Shown: positions 34,886-43,597, numbered from the stretch's first letter. The stretch: 64,000 nt of DNA from Paenibacillus sophorae (GCF_018966525.1 NZ_CP076607.1:2480001-2544000), one strand, 5' to 3'. Numbers and translations: made by a program. Notes: generated by a model not told the origin, from the letters alone.

Positions 34886-35437
34886 ATGCGAGGTTACGCC
34901 GTGCTGGCGGTGCTGATTGTGGTGGTCGCGCTGCTTGCGGGCTGCGGGGGCAAAGACGCCAATACGGTAACGGTATTTTTGATGGGCCAGAATGGGACGC
35001 CGGATGGCACAGCCGATAAGCTGAAGGACAAGCTGGAAGCGAGTCTGGGACAGGACCTGAAGGTGGAATTTAATGTGTCGCCTATCTATAACAGTCAGAA
35101 ACTGCTGCTGGAATATGCGGGGGCAACGAATGATCTTATTATTTTGCCCAAGCAGGAAATGCTGGACTACGGCAAGCAGGGCTCCAATGTTCCGCTTGAT
35201 GCCCATATTAATAAAGAGGATTTCCCTGAAGGGGTGTTTGAGGGAGGCGTAGAGAGCAAATCCGGAGATAAACAGATAGAGCTGAAGCAGGAGACGCATT
35301 TATATGGTATCCCTGTCTCGAAGCTGAAGCTGTTCAAGGACGCCGGGTATACGCCGGAGGACCTGTTCGTTACCATACCGGCTTCCGCCGGAAATGTGGA
35401 GCGGAGCGTTCAAGTTATAAATGCGATGATGAAATAA
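34886..35437 (+). CDS. Putative lipoprotein of unknown function
   Basis: A 183-residue protein with a signal sequence (MRGYAVLAVLIVVVALLAGC) whose lipobox LAGC predicts lipid anchoring. The mature part is soluble and polar and includes LKDKLEASLGQDLKVEFNVS, LLLEYAGATNDLIILPKQEM and LYGIPVSKLKLFKDAGYTPE. I do not recognise a family; there is a loose similarity in pattern to extracytoplasmic binding proteins. ATG 34886 follows GGAGG. Only 15 nt separate it from the adenosyltransferase gene, so they are probably cotranscribed. Confidence 0.7.
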   Translation: MRGYAVLAVLIVVVALLAGCGGKDANTVTVFLMGQNGTPDGTADKLKDKLEASLGQDLKVEFNVSPIYNSQKLLLEYAGATNDLIILPKQEMLDYGKQGSNVPLDAHINKEDFPEGVFEGGVESKSGDKQIELKQETHLYGIPVSKLKLFKDAGYTPEDLFVTIPASAGNVERSVQVINAMMK

Positions 35438-35452
35438 AATGGAGGGATGCAG

Positions 35453-36022
35453 ATGGCGATTTATACGCGGACGGGCGACAGGGGCGAGACCTCGGTCATC
35501 GGCGGCCGGGTCTTCAAGGATGATCTCCGGATCGAAGCCTACGGAACGATTGACGAGCTGAACGGCTTTGTCGGGCAGGCGCGCAGCATGATGGATGACG
35601 AACAATTTGCCGATGTGCGGCAGCAGCTGCTGGAGATTCAGCATGAGCTGTTCGACTGCGGCTCCGATCTGGCTTATGTAAGGCAGGACGAAGGGAATTA
35701 CAAGGTAACCGGCGGGATGGCGGAGCGGCTGGAGCGGTGGATCGATCTTCTGCAGGCGGAGAATCCGCCGATTGAGCGGTTTATTTTGCCGGGAGGAAGC
35801 GGACTTGCCTCTGTATTGCATGTGTGCCGGACCGTGTGCCGCCGCGCCGAACGCCGGACCGTATCGCTTGGCCGCAGCACGGATATCAACGGGGAGACGG
35901 TGGCTTACTTGAACAGGCTTTCAGATTATTTCTTCGCACTCGCACGCACGGCCAATACACGGCTGGGAGTAGCCGATGTGGAATATATCCGCGGCGCCAA
36001 GGTGTTCCGGGACTTAAGATGA
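35453..36022 (+). CDS. Cob(I)alamin adenosyltransferase, PduO type
   Basis: A 189-residue ATP:corrinoid adenosyltransferase. The N-terminal nucleotide-binding TRTGDRGETSVIGG, YGTIDELNGFVGQAR, then FILPGGS and CRTVCRRAERR are all PduO hallmarks. It adds the adenosyl group of ATP to cob(I)alamin to make coenzyme B12. ATG 35453 is chosen over 35447, because GGAGGG directly abuts the earlier ATG. Its stop overlaps the start of the next gene (ATGA), which implies coupling. Confidence 0.93.
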   Translation: MAIYTRTGDRGETSVIGGRVFKDDLRIEAYGTIDELNGFVGQARSMMDDEQFADVRQQLLEIQHELFDCGSDLAYVRQDEGNYKVTGGMAERLERWIDLLQAENPPIERFILPGGSGLASVLHVCRTVCRRAERRTVSLGRSTDINGETVAYLNRLSDYFFALARTANTRLGVADVEYIRGAKVFRDLR

Positions 36023-37008
36023 CAACGTACTATCCGCCCATCTCCTACACCGTTCCTGCTGAAGAAGAGGGCATGCTGCTCAAGACCATTCTGCAAAAAC
36101 GGATGGACGTGTCACGCAAGCTTCTGTCCCGCCTTAAACTGACCGAGCGGGGAATTACCCTGAACGGGGAGAGAGTCTATATCAGTGTGCATGTCAGCGC
36201 CGGCGATCTCGTAGAGATTCGGATGGAGACGGAGACTTCGGAGGATATTTTGCCGCAGCCGATCCCGTTCGATATCCTCTATGAAGACGAGCATCTGCTC
36301 GTGGTTAACAAGCCGGCAGGGATGATCGTTCATCCCACCCATGGCCATTATACCGATACGCTGGCTAACGGAGTCGTGCATTATTGGGCGCAAAAAAAAG
36401 AGCGCTACCGCTTCCGGCCCGTTCACCGGCTGGATCAGGAAACGTCCGGCGTGCTCGCTATCGCGAAAAATCCGTACAGCCATCAGCATATATCGGAGCA
36501 GATGTTAAGCGGTGCCGTCGACAAGCGTTATATCGCGCTTGTTCATGGGATTCCCGTGCCGGAACGCGGAGACATTGACGGCCCGATCGACCGCGATCCG
36601 CTCGAGCCGCATCGGCGGATCGTAACGCCGGACGGTTATCCGTCGCTGACCCGGTACGAGGTGAAGGAACGGTATCCTTCTGCCTCAAAGGTTGAGCTGA
36701 AGCTGCTTACCGGCCGCACGCATCAGATCCGTGTGCATATGACGTCCATCGGCACGCCCCTGATCGGGGACCGGATGTACCGGCATCCGGTATACGATGC
36801 GGCAGGGCCCGCCGCGGCTGCGGAGCTTGTGAACGTATCGGCGCTGGACGCCGCGATCGGCCGTCAGGCGCTGCACGCGGCGCAGTTGGCCTTCGCCCAT
36901 CCGATACTCCGCCGCGAAATGACGTTTGAAGCGCCGCTTCCTGCGGATATGGAAGAACTGGAAGCGCAGCTCAAGAAGTCGCAAGAGACGAAGCCCAATT
37001 TAAAATAA
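36019..37008 (+). CDS. RluA-family RNA pseudouridine synthase
   Basis: A 329-residue synthase with the catalytic motif HRLDQETSGVLAIAK (Asp of HRLD), preceded by LLVVNKPAGMIVHPT and followed by LKLLTGRTHQIRVHM. The first ~85 residues look like an S4-type RNA-binding region (RKLLSRLKLTERGITLNGER). It converts selected uridines in rRNA or tRNA to pseudouridine; the target is unknown. ATG 36019 overlaps the previous stop by 4 nt. The open frame runs upstream to 35824 but that portion overlaps the adenosyltransferase gene. Confidence 0.92.
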   Translation: MTTYYPPISYTVPAEEEGMLLKTILQKRMDVSRKLLSRLKLTERGITLNGERVYISVHVSAGDLVEIRMETETSEDILPQPIPFDILYEDEHLLVVNKPAGMIVHPTHGHYTDTLANGVVHYWAQKKERYRFRPVHRLDQETSGVLAIAKNPYSHQHISEQMLSGAVDKRYIALVHGIPVPERGDIDGPIDRDPLEPHRRIVTPDGYPSLTRYEVKERYPSASKVELKLLTGRTHQIRVHMTSIGTPLIGDRMYRHPVYDAAGPAAAAELVNVSALDAAIGRQALHAAQLAFAHPILRREMTFEAPLPADMEELEAQLKKSQETKPNLK

Positions 37009-37035
37009 CAGACTTGATCTAAGGAGAATCGATTC

Positions 37036-37401
37036 ATGAGTCAATTGATCGTATATCATTATCCGAAGTGCGGAACATGCCGGAGTGCGGTGAAATGGCT
37101 GAAAGATCAGGGACATGACCTGGAACTGCGCCATATCGTAGAGCAGACTCCGGAGGTTGATGAATTAAGTGAATTGGTCGCTGCTAGCGACCTTCCGCTT
37201 AAAAAGTTCTTCAATACGAGTGGCGAAGTCTACAAGCGGGAAAATCTGAAGGAGAAGCTGCCGAACCTCAGCGAGCGCGAACAACTGGAGTTGCTGGCCG
37301 GGAACGGGATGCTGATCAAGCGGCCGATTGTCATATCGGGAAACAAGGTTACAGTGGGATTCAAGGAAGAGGATTTCCGCCGGATCTGGGGAACCGAGTA
37401 A
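37036..37401 (+). CDS. ArsC/Spx-family thioredoxin-fold protein (YusI-like)
   Basis: A 121-residue protein with the N-terminal redox motif KCGTC in YHYPKCGTCRSAVKWL and the C-terminal RPIVISGNKVTVGFKEEDF of the ArsC/Spx family. It more closely resembles the YusI branch than Spx proper, which acts on RNA polymerase. Some relatives reduce arsenate, but no ars genes are nearby. AAGGAG precedes ATG 37036. Confidence 0.82.
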   Translation: MSQLIVYHYPKCGTCRSAVKWLKDQGHDLELRHIVEQTPEVDELSELVAASDLPLKKFFNTSGEVYKRENLKEKLPNLSEREQLELLAGNGMLIKRPIVISGNKVTVGFKEEDFRRIWGTE

Positions 37402-37426
37402 GTTCTTGAAATGGAGGTAAACGCGC

Positions 37427-38407
37427 ATGAGTACAGAAGCTAGAGGCCGCGTGATGATTGTGGATGGCATGGCGCTGCTGTTCAGGGCCTACTACGCCAC
37501 CGCCTACGGAGGCTATATTCGCAAGACGAGCACCGGTCTGCCGACCAATGCCGTATACGGCTTTTTGCAGTATTTCTTCGACGCCGTCGCTACCTTTGAG
37601 CCTTCCCATGTTGTATGCTGCTGGGATATGGGCAAGAGTACGTTCCGTACCGAAAAATTTGGCAGCTACAAATCGAACCGTGCAGAGCCTCCGCTGGAGC
37701 TGATTCCGCAATTCGATCTGGTAAAAGAGGTGGTCGCGGAGCTGGGCGTACCGAACGTGGGCATTCCGGGCTACGAGGCTGATGACTGCATTGGCACACT
37801 GGCTTCCTGCTTCAGCGAGGAGTCCGAGGTACGCATTTTGACTGGAGATCACGATATGCTTCAATTGGTGGGCGACCAGGTCAGTGTCATTATCATGAAA
37901 AAAGGCCGGTCCAACTATAAAGTGTACGATCCGGCAACTCTGCTGGAGGAGAAAGGGCTGACCCCTTCCCAGGTCATCGACCTGAAAGGGTTTATGGGCG
38001 ATACGAGCGACAATTATCCCGGCGTCCGGGGAATCGGCGAGAAAACGGCGCTTAAGCTGCTGGCCGAATACCGGACGGTGGAGGGCGTAATCGAAAATCT
38101 GCACCTGCTGCCCAAGGGAGTTCGGACCAAAATCGAAGCCGATCTAGATATGCTTCACCTGTCTCGGGAGCTGGCGGAGATCCGCTGCGACGTCCCGCTG
38201 GCCTGTACCCTGGCCGAGTGTCTGTGGGAAGTGCGGCGGGAATCGGCATCCCGCAAGTTCAAGGAACTGGAGTTCGGAAGCCTGATGTACCTGATAGCGG
38301 CGGCGAAGGAAGAAGAGCGGGAAGACGGAATTGTGGAGATTGAGCTGCCGGACTGGCAGGACAGCCGATCCGGAGCGGGCTCCATTAAAGCCGATCCGTT
38401 TGCATAA
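37427..38407 (+). CDS. 5'-3' exonuclease/flap endonuclease (YpcP-like)
   Basis: A 326-residue stand-alone version of the Pol I 5' nuclease domain. Metal-binding acidic clusters are visible in MIVDGMALLFRAYYA, GYEADDCIGTLA, ILTGDHDMLQLV and FMGDTSDNYPGVRGIGEKTA, the last containing the helix-hairpin-helix. It should remove RNA primers and flaps. No polymerase domain follows. GGAGG precedes ATG 37427, and the gene ends before a clear terminator. Confidence 0.92.
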   Translation: MSTEARGRVMIVDGMALLFRAYYATAYGGYIRKTSTGLPTNAVYGFLQYFFDAVATFEPSHVVCCWDMGKSTFRTEKFGSYKSNRAEPPLELIPQFDLVKEVVAELGVPNVGIPGYEADDCIGTLASCFSEESEVRILTGDHDMLQLVGDQVSVIIMKKGRSNYKVYDPATLLEEKGLTPSQVIDLKGFMGDTSDNYPGVRGIGEKTALKLLAEYRTVEGVIENLHLLPKGVRTKIEADLDMLHLSRELAEIRCDVPLACTLAECLWEVRRESASRKFKELEFGSLMYLIAAAKEEEREDGIVEIELPDWQDSRSGAGSIKADPFA

Positions 38408-38425
38408 TCGGATTCATAAGCGAAG

Positions 38426-38470
38426 AAGACTGTTCCAGAGGGCGCAAGCGTCCGTGGAACAGTCTTTTTG
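38426..38470 (+). terminator. Terminator after the exonuclease gene
   Basis: AAGACTGTTCCA (38426-38437) pairs with TGGAACAGTCTT (38455-38466), followed by TTTTG. Confidence 0.85.
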
Positions 38471-38595
38471 CTGTGGGCGGACAGACGGGAAACCGTTCGG
38501 ACATTACGTCAGTCAGACGTGCCGACATGTTGATGCGGTCCAAAGCCTCATATGCCCGCATCGGGCCGAGCGGGAGAGCATAAGGTCGGGCCCGG

Positions 38596-39495
38596 TCAAC
38601 TCGTCGTCATCTGTCCGCCATTGACGTGGATCGTCTGGCCCGTAATATAGGAGCCGTCGTCCGAAGCGAGCAGAATATAGACCGGAGCCAGCTCGTAAGG
38701 CTGTCCCGCACGCTTCATCGGTGTGTCGGCTCCGAGCGTTTTGACGGCCTCCGGAGGCTGCGTCGCCACATTGAGCGGCGTCCAGAACGGACCGGGGGCA
38801 ACGGCGTTGACCCGGATGCCCTTATCCGCCAAATTATTGGCAAGGGCGCGGGTGAAGCTGACGATAGCTCCTTTGGTGGAGGAGTAATCGATCAGATTTT
38901 TCCTGCCAATATAGGCGTTGACTGAAGCTGTGTTCACAATGCTGCTTCCTGCGGGCATATGCGGCAGAGCGGCCGTTGTCATATGAAAAAAAGAAATGAT
39001 ATTCGTATCGAACGTCATATGCAGCTGCTCATCTGTGATATCTAAATAATTTTCCTGGACAAACTGGACACCCAAATTGTTTACCAGTATATCAAGCCGC
39101 CCATAACATTCCAGCGTCATGCTAACGGCCCTCTGGCAGGCTTCCTTCTGTCTTAAATCCCCGGGAATCAGCAGACAGCGGCGGCCCAGCCGTTTTACGG
39201 CTTCTCTCGTCTCCACGGCGTCCTGATGCTCGCAGAGATAAGCGATTGCCACATCCGCGCCCTCTTTGGCGAAGGCTACCGCGACTGCGCGGCCGATGCC
39301 GCTGTCTCCTCCGCTGATCAGAGCCGCCTTGCCCTGGAGTTTGCCGCTGCCTTTGTAGTTCGGATTATCGTAAATGGGCCTTGGCACCATCAAAAATTCC
39401 AGACCCGGCTGTCTGTATTGATGCTGCGGCGGGAAAGTCAAGGGTACCTGCTTACACTGCATCTCCGACCCGTAATACGGAATTTGTGGATTCAT
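38596..39495 (-). CDS. SDR-family NAD(P)-dependent oxidoreductase
   Basis: This 299-residue short-chain dehydrogenase has an N-terminal extension of ~45 residues and a Rossmann domain with ISGGDSGIGRAVAVAFAKEG, the NNLGVQ block, a catalytic Ser in NTASVNAY and Tyr/Lys in DYSSTKGAIVSFT. The C-terminal YITGQTIHVNGGQM is typical. It is close in pattern to Bacillus general-stress SDRs of the YhdF/YhxC type, whose substrates are unknown. ATG 39495 follows AGAGAGGAC; the frame extends to 39573 without a ribosome site. A partial forward frame inside is a shadow. Confidence 0.88.
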   Translation of the reverse strand: MNPQIPYYGSEMQCKQVPLTFPPQHQYRQPGLEFLMVPRPIYDNPNYKGSGKLQGKAALISGGDSGIGRAVAVAFAKEGADVAIAYLCEHQDAVETREAVKRLGRRCLLIPGDLRQKEACQRAVSMTLECYGRLDILVNNLGVQFVQENYLDITDEQLHMTFDTNIISFFHMTTAALPHMPAGSSIVNTASVNAYIGRKNLIDYSSTKGAIVSFTRALANNLADKGIRVNAVAPGPFWTPLNVATQPPEAVKTLGADTPMKRAGQPYELAPVYILLASDDGSYITGQTIHVNGGQMTTS

Positions 39496-39706
39496 AATAA
39501 GTCCTCTCTGAAACGGTTTTTCACCCAGTATATTCCAATCATGTGCAGTAGGTGCCCAGGTACGGCGTATCATCGGGAAGTTTGAGCTGGTCTGGGGTCA
39601 GCCCTAATCCTTCGCTATAAAGCGCGTAATGATAGTATAGAGAGGGAGAGCCACTAGTTGGATGGGATTGGCAGGCAGCAGGCTGACCATTATCCATGCC
39701 AAGCGC

Positions 39707-39736
39707 TTGTCATTCATTCGGCGGACAAAGTATAAT
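39707..39736 (+). promoter_or_regulatory. Predicted promoter of the ROK kinase gene
   Basis: TTGTCA (39707-39712) and TATAAT (39731-39736) are separated by 18 bp, about 60 bp upstream of the start codon. Confidence 0.65.
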
Positions 39737-39797
39737 AGGTAGCGGACATTGTTTACGTACTGTAAGCGTATGCACTAATAAAGGGGGAAACGCGCAA

Positions 39798-40679
39798 GTG
39801 AAATTATTGGGTGCGATTGAAGCGGGAGGAACGAAGTTTGTATGTGGAATCGGGCATGAGGACGGAAGCATTATCGACCGAGTGAGCTTTCCTACGACCC
39901 ATCCGGAAGAGACGATGGCGCAAGTATTCCAATATTTTGAAGGTAAAAATGTTGAAGCGATCGGCATTGGCTCGTTCGGGCCGATTGATCCGGTGATTGG
40001 AAGTCCGACATACGGTTATGTTACGACCACGCCGAAGCCTTTTTGGAGCCAGTATAATCTGGTAGGTGCGGTCCGTGAAAAAATAGATGTGCCGATCGGC
40101 TTTGATACCGATGTCAACGGCGCGGCTCTTGGCGAGTATAAATGGGGTGCGGCCCAGGGCTTGGACAGCTGTCTGTACATAACCGTGGGAACGGGAATCG
40201 GAGCCGGAGCCGTTGTGGGCGGCACGCTGATTCATGGCCTGTCCCATCCGGAAATGGGACATATCTATGTCCGCCGCCATGAGCAAGATACCTTCGCGGG
40301 AACCTGCCCTTTTCACGGAGATTGCTTAGAAGGACTCGCGGCAGGTCCTGCCATCGGAAGCCGGTGGGGCCGTCCGGCGGTTGAGCTTGCACCGGATGAT
40401 CTGGCATGGGAGATGGAGGCTCATTATCTGGCTCACGCTCTGATGAGCTATGTTCTGATTCTGTCTCCGCAGAAAATTGTCATGGGCGGCGGCGTCATGA
40501 AGCAGAGCCACCTCTTCCCGATGATTCGCACGAAGCTGCAGGACCTGCTTAAGGGCTATGTACAGCATGCTTCGCTGGCTGCTGATATCGACAGCTATAT
40601 TGTTCCTCCGCAGCTTGGCGATAATGCCGGGCTGGCCGGTTCGATCGCTTTGGCCAGCATTGCCCTTGCCGGGAAGTAA
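39798..40679 (+). CDS. ROK-family fructokinase
   Basis: A 293-residue sugar kinase with the N-terminal phosphate loop GAIEAGGTKFVCGIG, catalytic Asp in GFDTDVNGAALGEY, GTGIGAGAVVGG, and the ROK zinc site in HPEMGHIYVRRHEQD plus TCPFHGDCLEGLAAG. The length and zinc motif fit Bacillus fructokinases (GmuE/YdhR type), which make fructose-6-phosphate. GTG 39798 follows AAGGGGG at ten bases; the longer frame to 39696 crosses the promoter and is rejected. Confidence 0.88.
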   Translation: MKLLGAIEAGGTKFVCGIGHEDGSIIDRVSFPTTHPEETMAQVFQYFEGKNVEAIGIGSFGPIDPVIGSPTYGYVTTTPKPFWSQYNLVGAVREKIDVPIGFDTDVNGAALGEYKWGAAQGLDSCLYITVGTGIGAGAVVGGTLIHGLSHPEMGHIYVRRHEQDTFAGTCPFHGDCLEGLAAGPAIGSRWGRPAVELAPDDLAWEMEAHYLAHALMSYVLILSPQKIVMGGGVMKQSHLFPMIRTKLQDLLKGYVQHASLAADIDSYIVPPQLGDNAGLAGSIALASIALAGK

Positions 40680-40722
40680 TCGCCGGGATTCCGCCGATAA
40701 GCTGCCTTTTGCGTAAAGGGGA

Positions 40723-40826
40723 TTGACTGTTCGTTAAAATATGGTATTGTATGGATTAACAGTATAGCCGTATGGTAGAGGAAGCGCCTCTTTCACGTTA
40801 GCCGTGAGAGAGGCGCTTTTTTTGCG
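40723..40826 (+). ncRNA. Candidate small transcript or attenuator: promoter followed closely by a strong terminator
   Basis: TTGACT (40723-40728) and TATTGT (40745-40750) form a promoter with 16-bp spacing. About 25 bases past the likely start lies a 15-pair hairpin (40783-40797 with 40803-40817) followed by seven T. The predicted RNA is only about 70 nt and has no open frame. It could be a small RNA, an attenuated leader of the HRDC gene (starts 40900), or a delayed terminator for the kinase gene. Confidence 0.5.
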
Positions 40827-40899
40827 TTGAATCTCCCGGAAGCTTCAGCTTGGAGCCGGCATACTGAACATTACCAAAATGAAAAGGCAGGGAAAGAAC

Positions 40900-41916
40900 A
40901 TGCAAATCGTATTCATGAACCAATTGTCCAAAAATTCAGGTGAGTCCGCAGGGGATTTCGCCCAGCTGTGGATCGGCGAGGAGGAGGGTGTCTGGCACCT
41001 GGGATGGCGCGATTTTGGCCAGAATCCGGAAAGTGCTGATTCCATTTGGTATGAAGGAAGCTCATGGAATGAGATGCTGGGGGTATACAGGCATGAGCTG
41101 GCGGTCAAAATGGGAGAAGGCTACCGCCCGCTGATTGATGGCGTCTTTCATGAAGAGACGGCTGTGACCGGACGGAACCAGGAGCAGATGAAGCTTCAGT
41201 ATTACAGCGAGCAGCATGGGAATGAGGCGGTATATGAAGAGCTGTGCGCATGGAGACGGAAGAGAGCGTCCTCGGAGCGTAAAGCGCCATATCTGCTGGC
41301 GAGCAACCGGCTGCTGCGGCTGCTGAGCGCCTATCTGCCGCAGTCGCTGGAAGAACTGCTGCAAATTCCGGGCGTAGGTGAAGCCAAGGCTGAGCAGTAC
41401 GGTCCGGAAATATTGTCCGTCACTTCCGCGGCGGAGCGCAGCCATTCCTTCCCGCTAAGATGGGTTGGCAAGGAGATCGAAGAGGAGTCTTTCACCTCCT
41501 GGCTGTACAAGCAGAGGGAGATCAAATACAAGAAGCAATTGGACCGCCTTCGTCTGCGGCGGCAGCTTCTAGAGGGGATCGCGGACGGCTGCGGACTGGA
41601 GGAGCTTAAAGAGCGCAGCCAATACTCCCGCAGAGAAATTCTGGAGGTTGTGGAGGAGCTTGAGAAGGACGGCTACATTGTCGATCCGCTGATTCAGCGG
41701 GAGCTTATGGACATGCCGCCCGGCGAGCAGGAAGCGGTCTGGAACGCTTACAGGGAGCTCGGAGACTTATTCCTGAAGCCGGTGCTGCACAAAGTATACG
41801 GCGAAGATGCCGCTCCCGAAGGCGGTCTGGAAATGTATTACGAGCGGCTCCGGCTGATCCGGATTCGTTTCCGGAGAGAGAGCACGGGCGCGGGCGCAGT
41901 AGTAGAACATTCGTAG
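40900..41916 (+). CDS. HRDC-domain protein
   Basis: A 338-residue protein. An HRDC nucleic-acid-binding domain lies around residues 115-190 (YLLASNRLLRLLSAYLPQSL, then EELLQIPGVGEAKAEQYG). The N-terminal part is a compact unrecognised domain. The C-terminal part looks like a helix-turn-helix region (LKERSQYSRREILEVVEELE). There are no helicase motifs, so it is not a full RecQ. Function is unknown, but nucleic-acid binding is likely. ATG 40900 follows AGGGAAAG; ATG 40879 has no ribosome site. Confidence 0.78.
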   Translation: MQIVFMNQLSKNSGESAGDFAQLWIGEEEGVWHLGWRDFGQNPESADSIWYEGSSWNEMLGVYRHELAVKMGEGYRPLIDGVFHEETAVTGRNQEQMKLQYYSEQHGNEAVYEELCAWRRKRASSERKAPYLLASNRLLRLLSAYLPQSLEELLQIPGVGEAKAEQYGPEILSVTSAAERSHSFPLRWVGKEIEEESFTSWLYKQREIKYKKQLDRLRLRRQLLEGIADGCGLEELKERSQYSRREILEVVEELEKDGYIVDPLIQRELMDMPPGEQEAVWNAYRELGDLFLKPVLHKVYGEDAAPEGGLEMYYERLRLIRIRFRRESTGAGAVVEHS

Positions 41917-41943
41917 AAGCAATTCTAAGCCCGGTAACACAAA

Positions 41944-41990
41944 TGAAGGTCTCCCTGGCGCTGTGCCTGCGCGTAAGGAGACCTTCGTCT
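41944..41990. terminator. Hairpin between convergent HRDC and corA genes
   Basis: GAAGGTCTCC (from 41944) pairs with GGAGACCTTC (ending about 41986), with GC-rich inner pairing. The T run on the forward side is poor, so it may act only partly. Confidence 0.55.
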
Positions 41991-42010
41991 ATGGGAACCT
42001 TGGTCTGCAG

Positions 42011-42946
42011 TCATAGCCATTCTTTTTTGCGGAATAGGTACAGCATGCCGCAGCCAAGCGTCACCATGACGCCAATGACGCCATAGTAGCCGTATGTCGT
42101 ATGAGTTTCGGGAATATTATCAAAGTTCATCCCGTATATGCCTGTAATCACGGTCAGCGGCATGAATATGGTCGTAATAGCCGTAAACACCCGCATGATT
42201 TCATTGGCGCGGTTCGCGATACTGGATTGATAGGCTTCTCGCAAGTTGCCCATCAGATCGCGGTACGTATCGAATGTCTCAGATATTTTGACCGCGTTCT
42301 CGTAGATGTCGCTGAAATATTTCTGCAGCTGGTCGTCGATCAGCCGGAGATCCTTTTTGTTAAGAGTGTTGACGACTTCTTTCTGCGGACCGAGCATTTT
42401 CTTCAACCATAGAATTTCGCTTCGCAGACCGATAATTTCACTTAAGTGCGATTTCTTGGTATGCATCAGAATATCCTCTTCCAGCTTCTCGATCCGCACC
42501 TCGATCCGGTCGCCGACGGCAAAATAATTGTCCACGACAAGGTCGATCAGGAGATAGAGGAACCGGTCAGGGGCGCCGACCTCCTGCTCCCACAAAATGG
42601 GCTTGAGTACGCGCAGCTCGTTAATCTTCTGCTTCGTGACGGTAATAATAAAGTGCCGCCCGAGAAAAATATTAAGGGCACGCAGGAAAATTTCCTCGTC
42701 GTCAAAACGGATGCTGTTTACCACAATAAAATAATGACTCTCGTAAATTTCAATTTTGGGACGCTGCTCCTCGTCGCTGAGACAGTCTTCCACAGCCAGA
42801 TCGTGAAGATTGAATAAAGGCTGCAGCAGCTGCAAATCCTCCACATCGGCGTCAATCCAGTAGAACCCTTCTGTCGGAGGGTTAAGGGTCAGTTCAATAT
42901 CATCTATAGGCGTAAAAATGCCTGCATTAACCAGTCGGATCTTCAT
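42011..42946 (-). CDS. corA: CorA-family magnesium/divalent cation transporter
   Basis: A 311-residue CorA: large N-terminal cytoplasmic alpha/beta domain, long stalk helix, and two C-terminal membrane helices with the selectivity motif GMN in GIYGMNFDNIPE. A charged KKEW tail completes it. Pentamers import Mg2+ and sometimes Co2+ or Ni2+. ATG 42946 follows GAAGGAGTG; the longer frame to 43030 is not conserved-looking. An unusual leader lies upstream on the same strand. Confidence 0.93.
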   Translation of the reverse strand: MKIRLVNAGIFTPIDDIELTLNPPTEGFYWIDADVEDLQLLQPLFNLHDLAVEDCLSDEEQRPKIEIYESHYFIVVNSIRFDDEEIFLRALNIFLGRHFIITVTKQKINELRVLKPILWEQEVGAPDRFLYLLIDLVVDNYFAVGDRIEVRIEKLEEDILMHTKKSHLSEIIGLRSEILWLKKMLGPQKEVVNTLNKKDLRLIDDQLQKYFSDIYENAVKISETFDTYRDLMGNLREAYQSSIANRANEIMRVFTAITTIFMPLTVITGIYGMNFDNIPETHTTYGYYGVIGVMVTLGCGMLYLFRKKEWL

Positions 42947-43044
42947 CTGATTCACTCCTTCTCTCCCTAGCTTGCCCAGGGATATGCTTATGAAAGCACA
43001 GGGAAAAATCAGCTTGACCGGCGTCTGCAACTAAATGGGCCGCT

Positions 43045-43155
43045 TTATATTCCGAAGGCATGAAGAAGAAGCGCTCCCGCCGCCGGCAAGCTGATATTCA
43101 TCCTGTACGGTTGTTCCTGATCAGCGCTGTGCTGCGTACTCGGGTCGCCTTCCAT
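43045..43155 (-). CDS. Possible 36-residue upstream ORF in the corA leader
   Basis: On the minus strand, ATG 43155 has an AAGAGGTGAG element about nine bases upstream and encodes 36 residues (starts MEGDPSTQHSADQEQPY, ends LLLHAFGI) before TAA. It ends about 100 bp before corA. No family is recognised; it may be a leader peptide or chance. Confidence 0.3.
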   Translation of the reverse strand: MEGDPSTQHSADQEQPYRMNISLPAAGALLLHAFGI

Positions 43156-43348
43156 TCTTCATCTCACCTCTTTTATTAATAAAGATTTATAGTTTCGGGG
43201 TCCCCGTAAAGTAGCTGGATAGGTTTCGAAAGCCAAGGCTTCACTTAGTGGGGCGATCTCTGAAACACTTGTCTAGTATAACGCCGGGTAATGCCTCTTT
43301 CAAGAAAAATTGTTGTTATCTTAAAGACTCTAAGAACAGTGTATGGAC
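43156..43348. other. Non-coding stretch between the corA leader and the metA promoter
   Basis: Contains a perfect palindrome CGGGGTCCCCG (43196-43206). On the minus strand it holds a C/G-rich segment with several short complementary blocks that could be a structured 5' leader of corA. I cannot assign a known riboswitch class. Confidence 0.3.
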
Positions 43349-43377
43349 TTGACGAAAGACAGGTTCATGATTTAAAG
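43349..43377 (+). promoter_or_regulatory. Predicted promoter of metA-metI
   Basis: TTGACG (43349-43354) and TTAAAG (43372-43377) are 17 bp apart and lie about 35 bp upstream of the SAM riboswitch. Confidence 0.6.
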
Positions 43378-43411
43378 TGATTAATAAGAATTTTAATTGA
43401 ATATGTAAAAA

Positions 43412-43540
43412 TCTTATCAAGAGCAGGTGGAGGGACTGGCCCGATGAAACCCGGCAACCGGCGTGAAACGCACGGTGCTAATTCTTGCAGAGACGCAGGC
43501 CGATTGTAGGCAGTTTTGGGGCGTTGTCTGACAGATGAGA
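43412..43540 (+). ncRNA. SAM-I (S-box) riboswitch
   Basis: The leader has the S-box core: CTTATCAAGAGCAGGTGGAG, then GGGACTGGCCCGATGAAACC, CGGCAACCGG and GGTGCTAATTC. P1 is closed by CTTATC (43413-43418) with GATGAG (43534-43539). SAM binding should favour the downstream terminator and shut off metA-metI. Confidence 0.95.
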
Positions 43541-43564
43541 GAGTATCATATGTGTATAAATATG

Positions 43565-43597
43565 ACCTTTCTCGTTTATTTCGGGAAAGGTTTTTAT
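43565..43597 (+). terminator. Terminator of the SAM riboswitch
   Basis: ACCTTTC (43565-43571) pairs with GAAAGGT (43585-43591), then TTTTATTT. It forms the expression platform of the S-box. Confidence 0.8.

Noticed and set aside
37036..37401. Arsenate reductase of an ars operon
   Set aside because: No arsR, arsB or acr3 nearby and the sequence is nearer the YusI/Spx-like branch.
43190..43280. Resemblance of the corA leader to a c-di-AMP (ydaO) riboswitch 3' core (a CAGCTA block on the minus strand)
   Set aside because: Only a short block matches; the rest of the ydaO core was not found, so no class was assigned.
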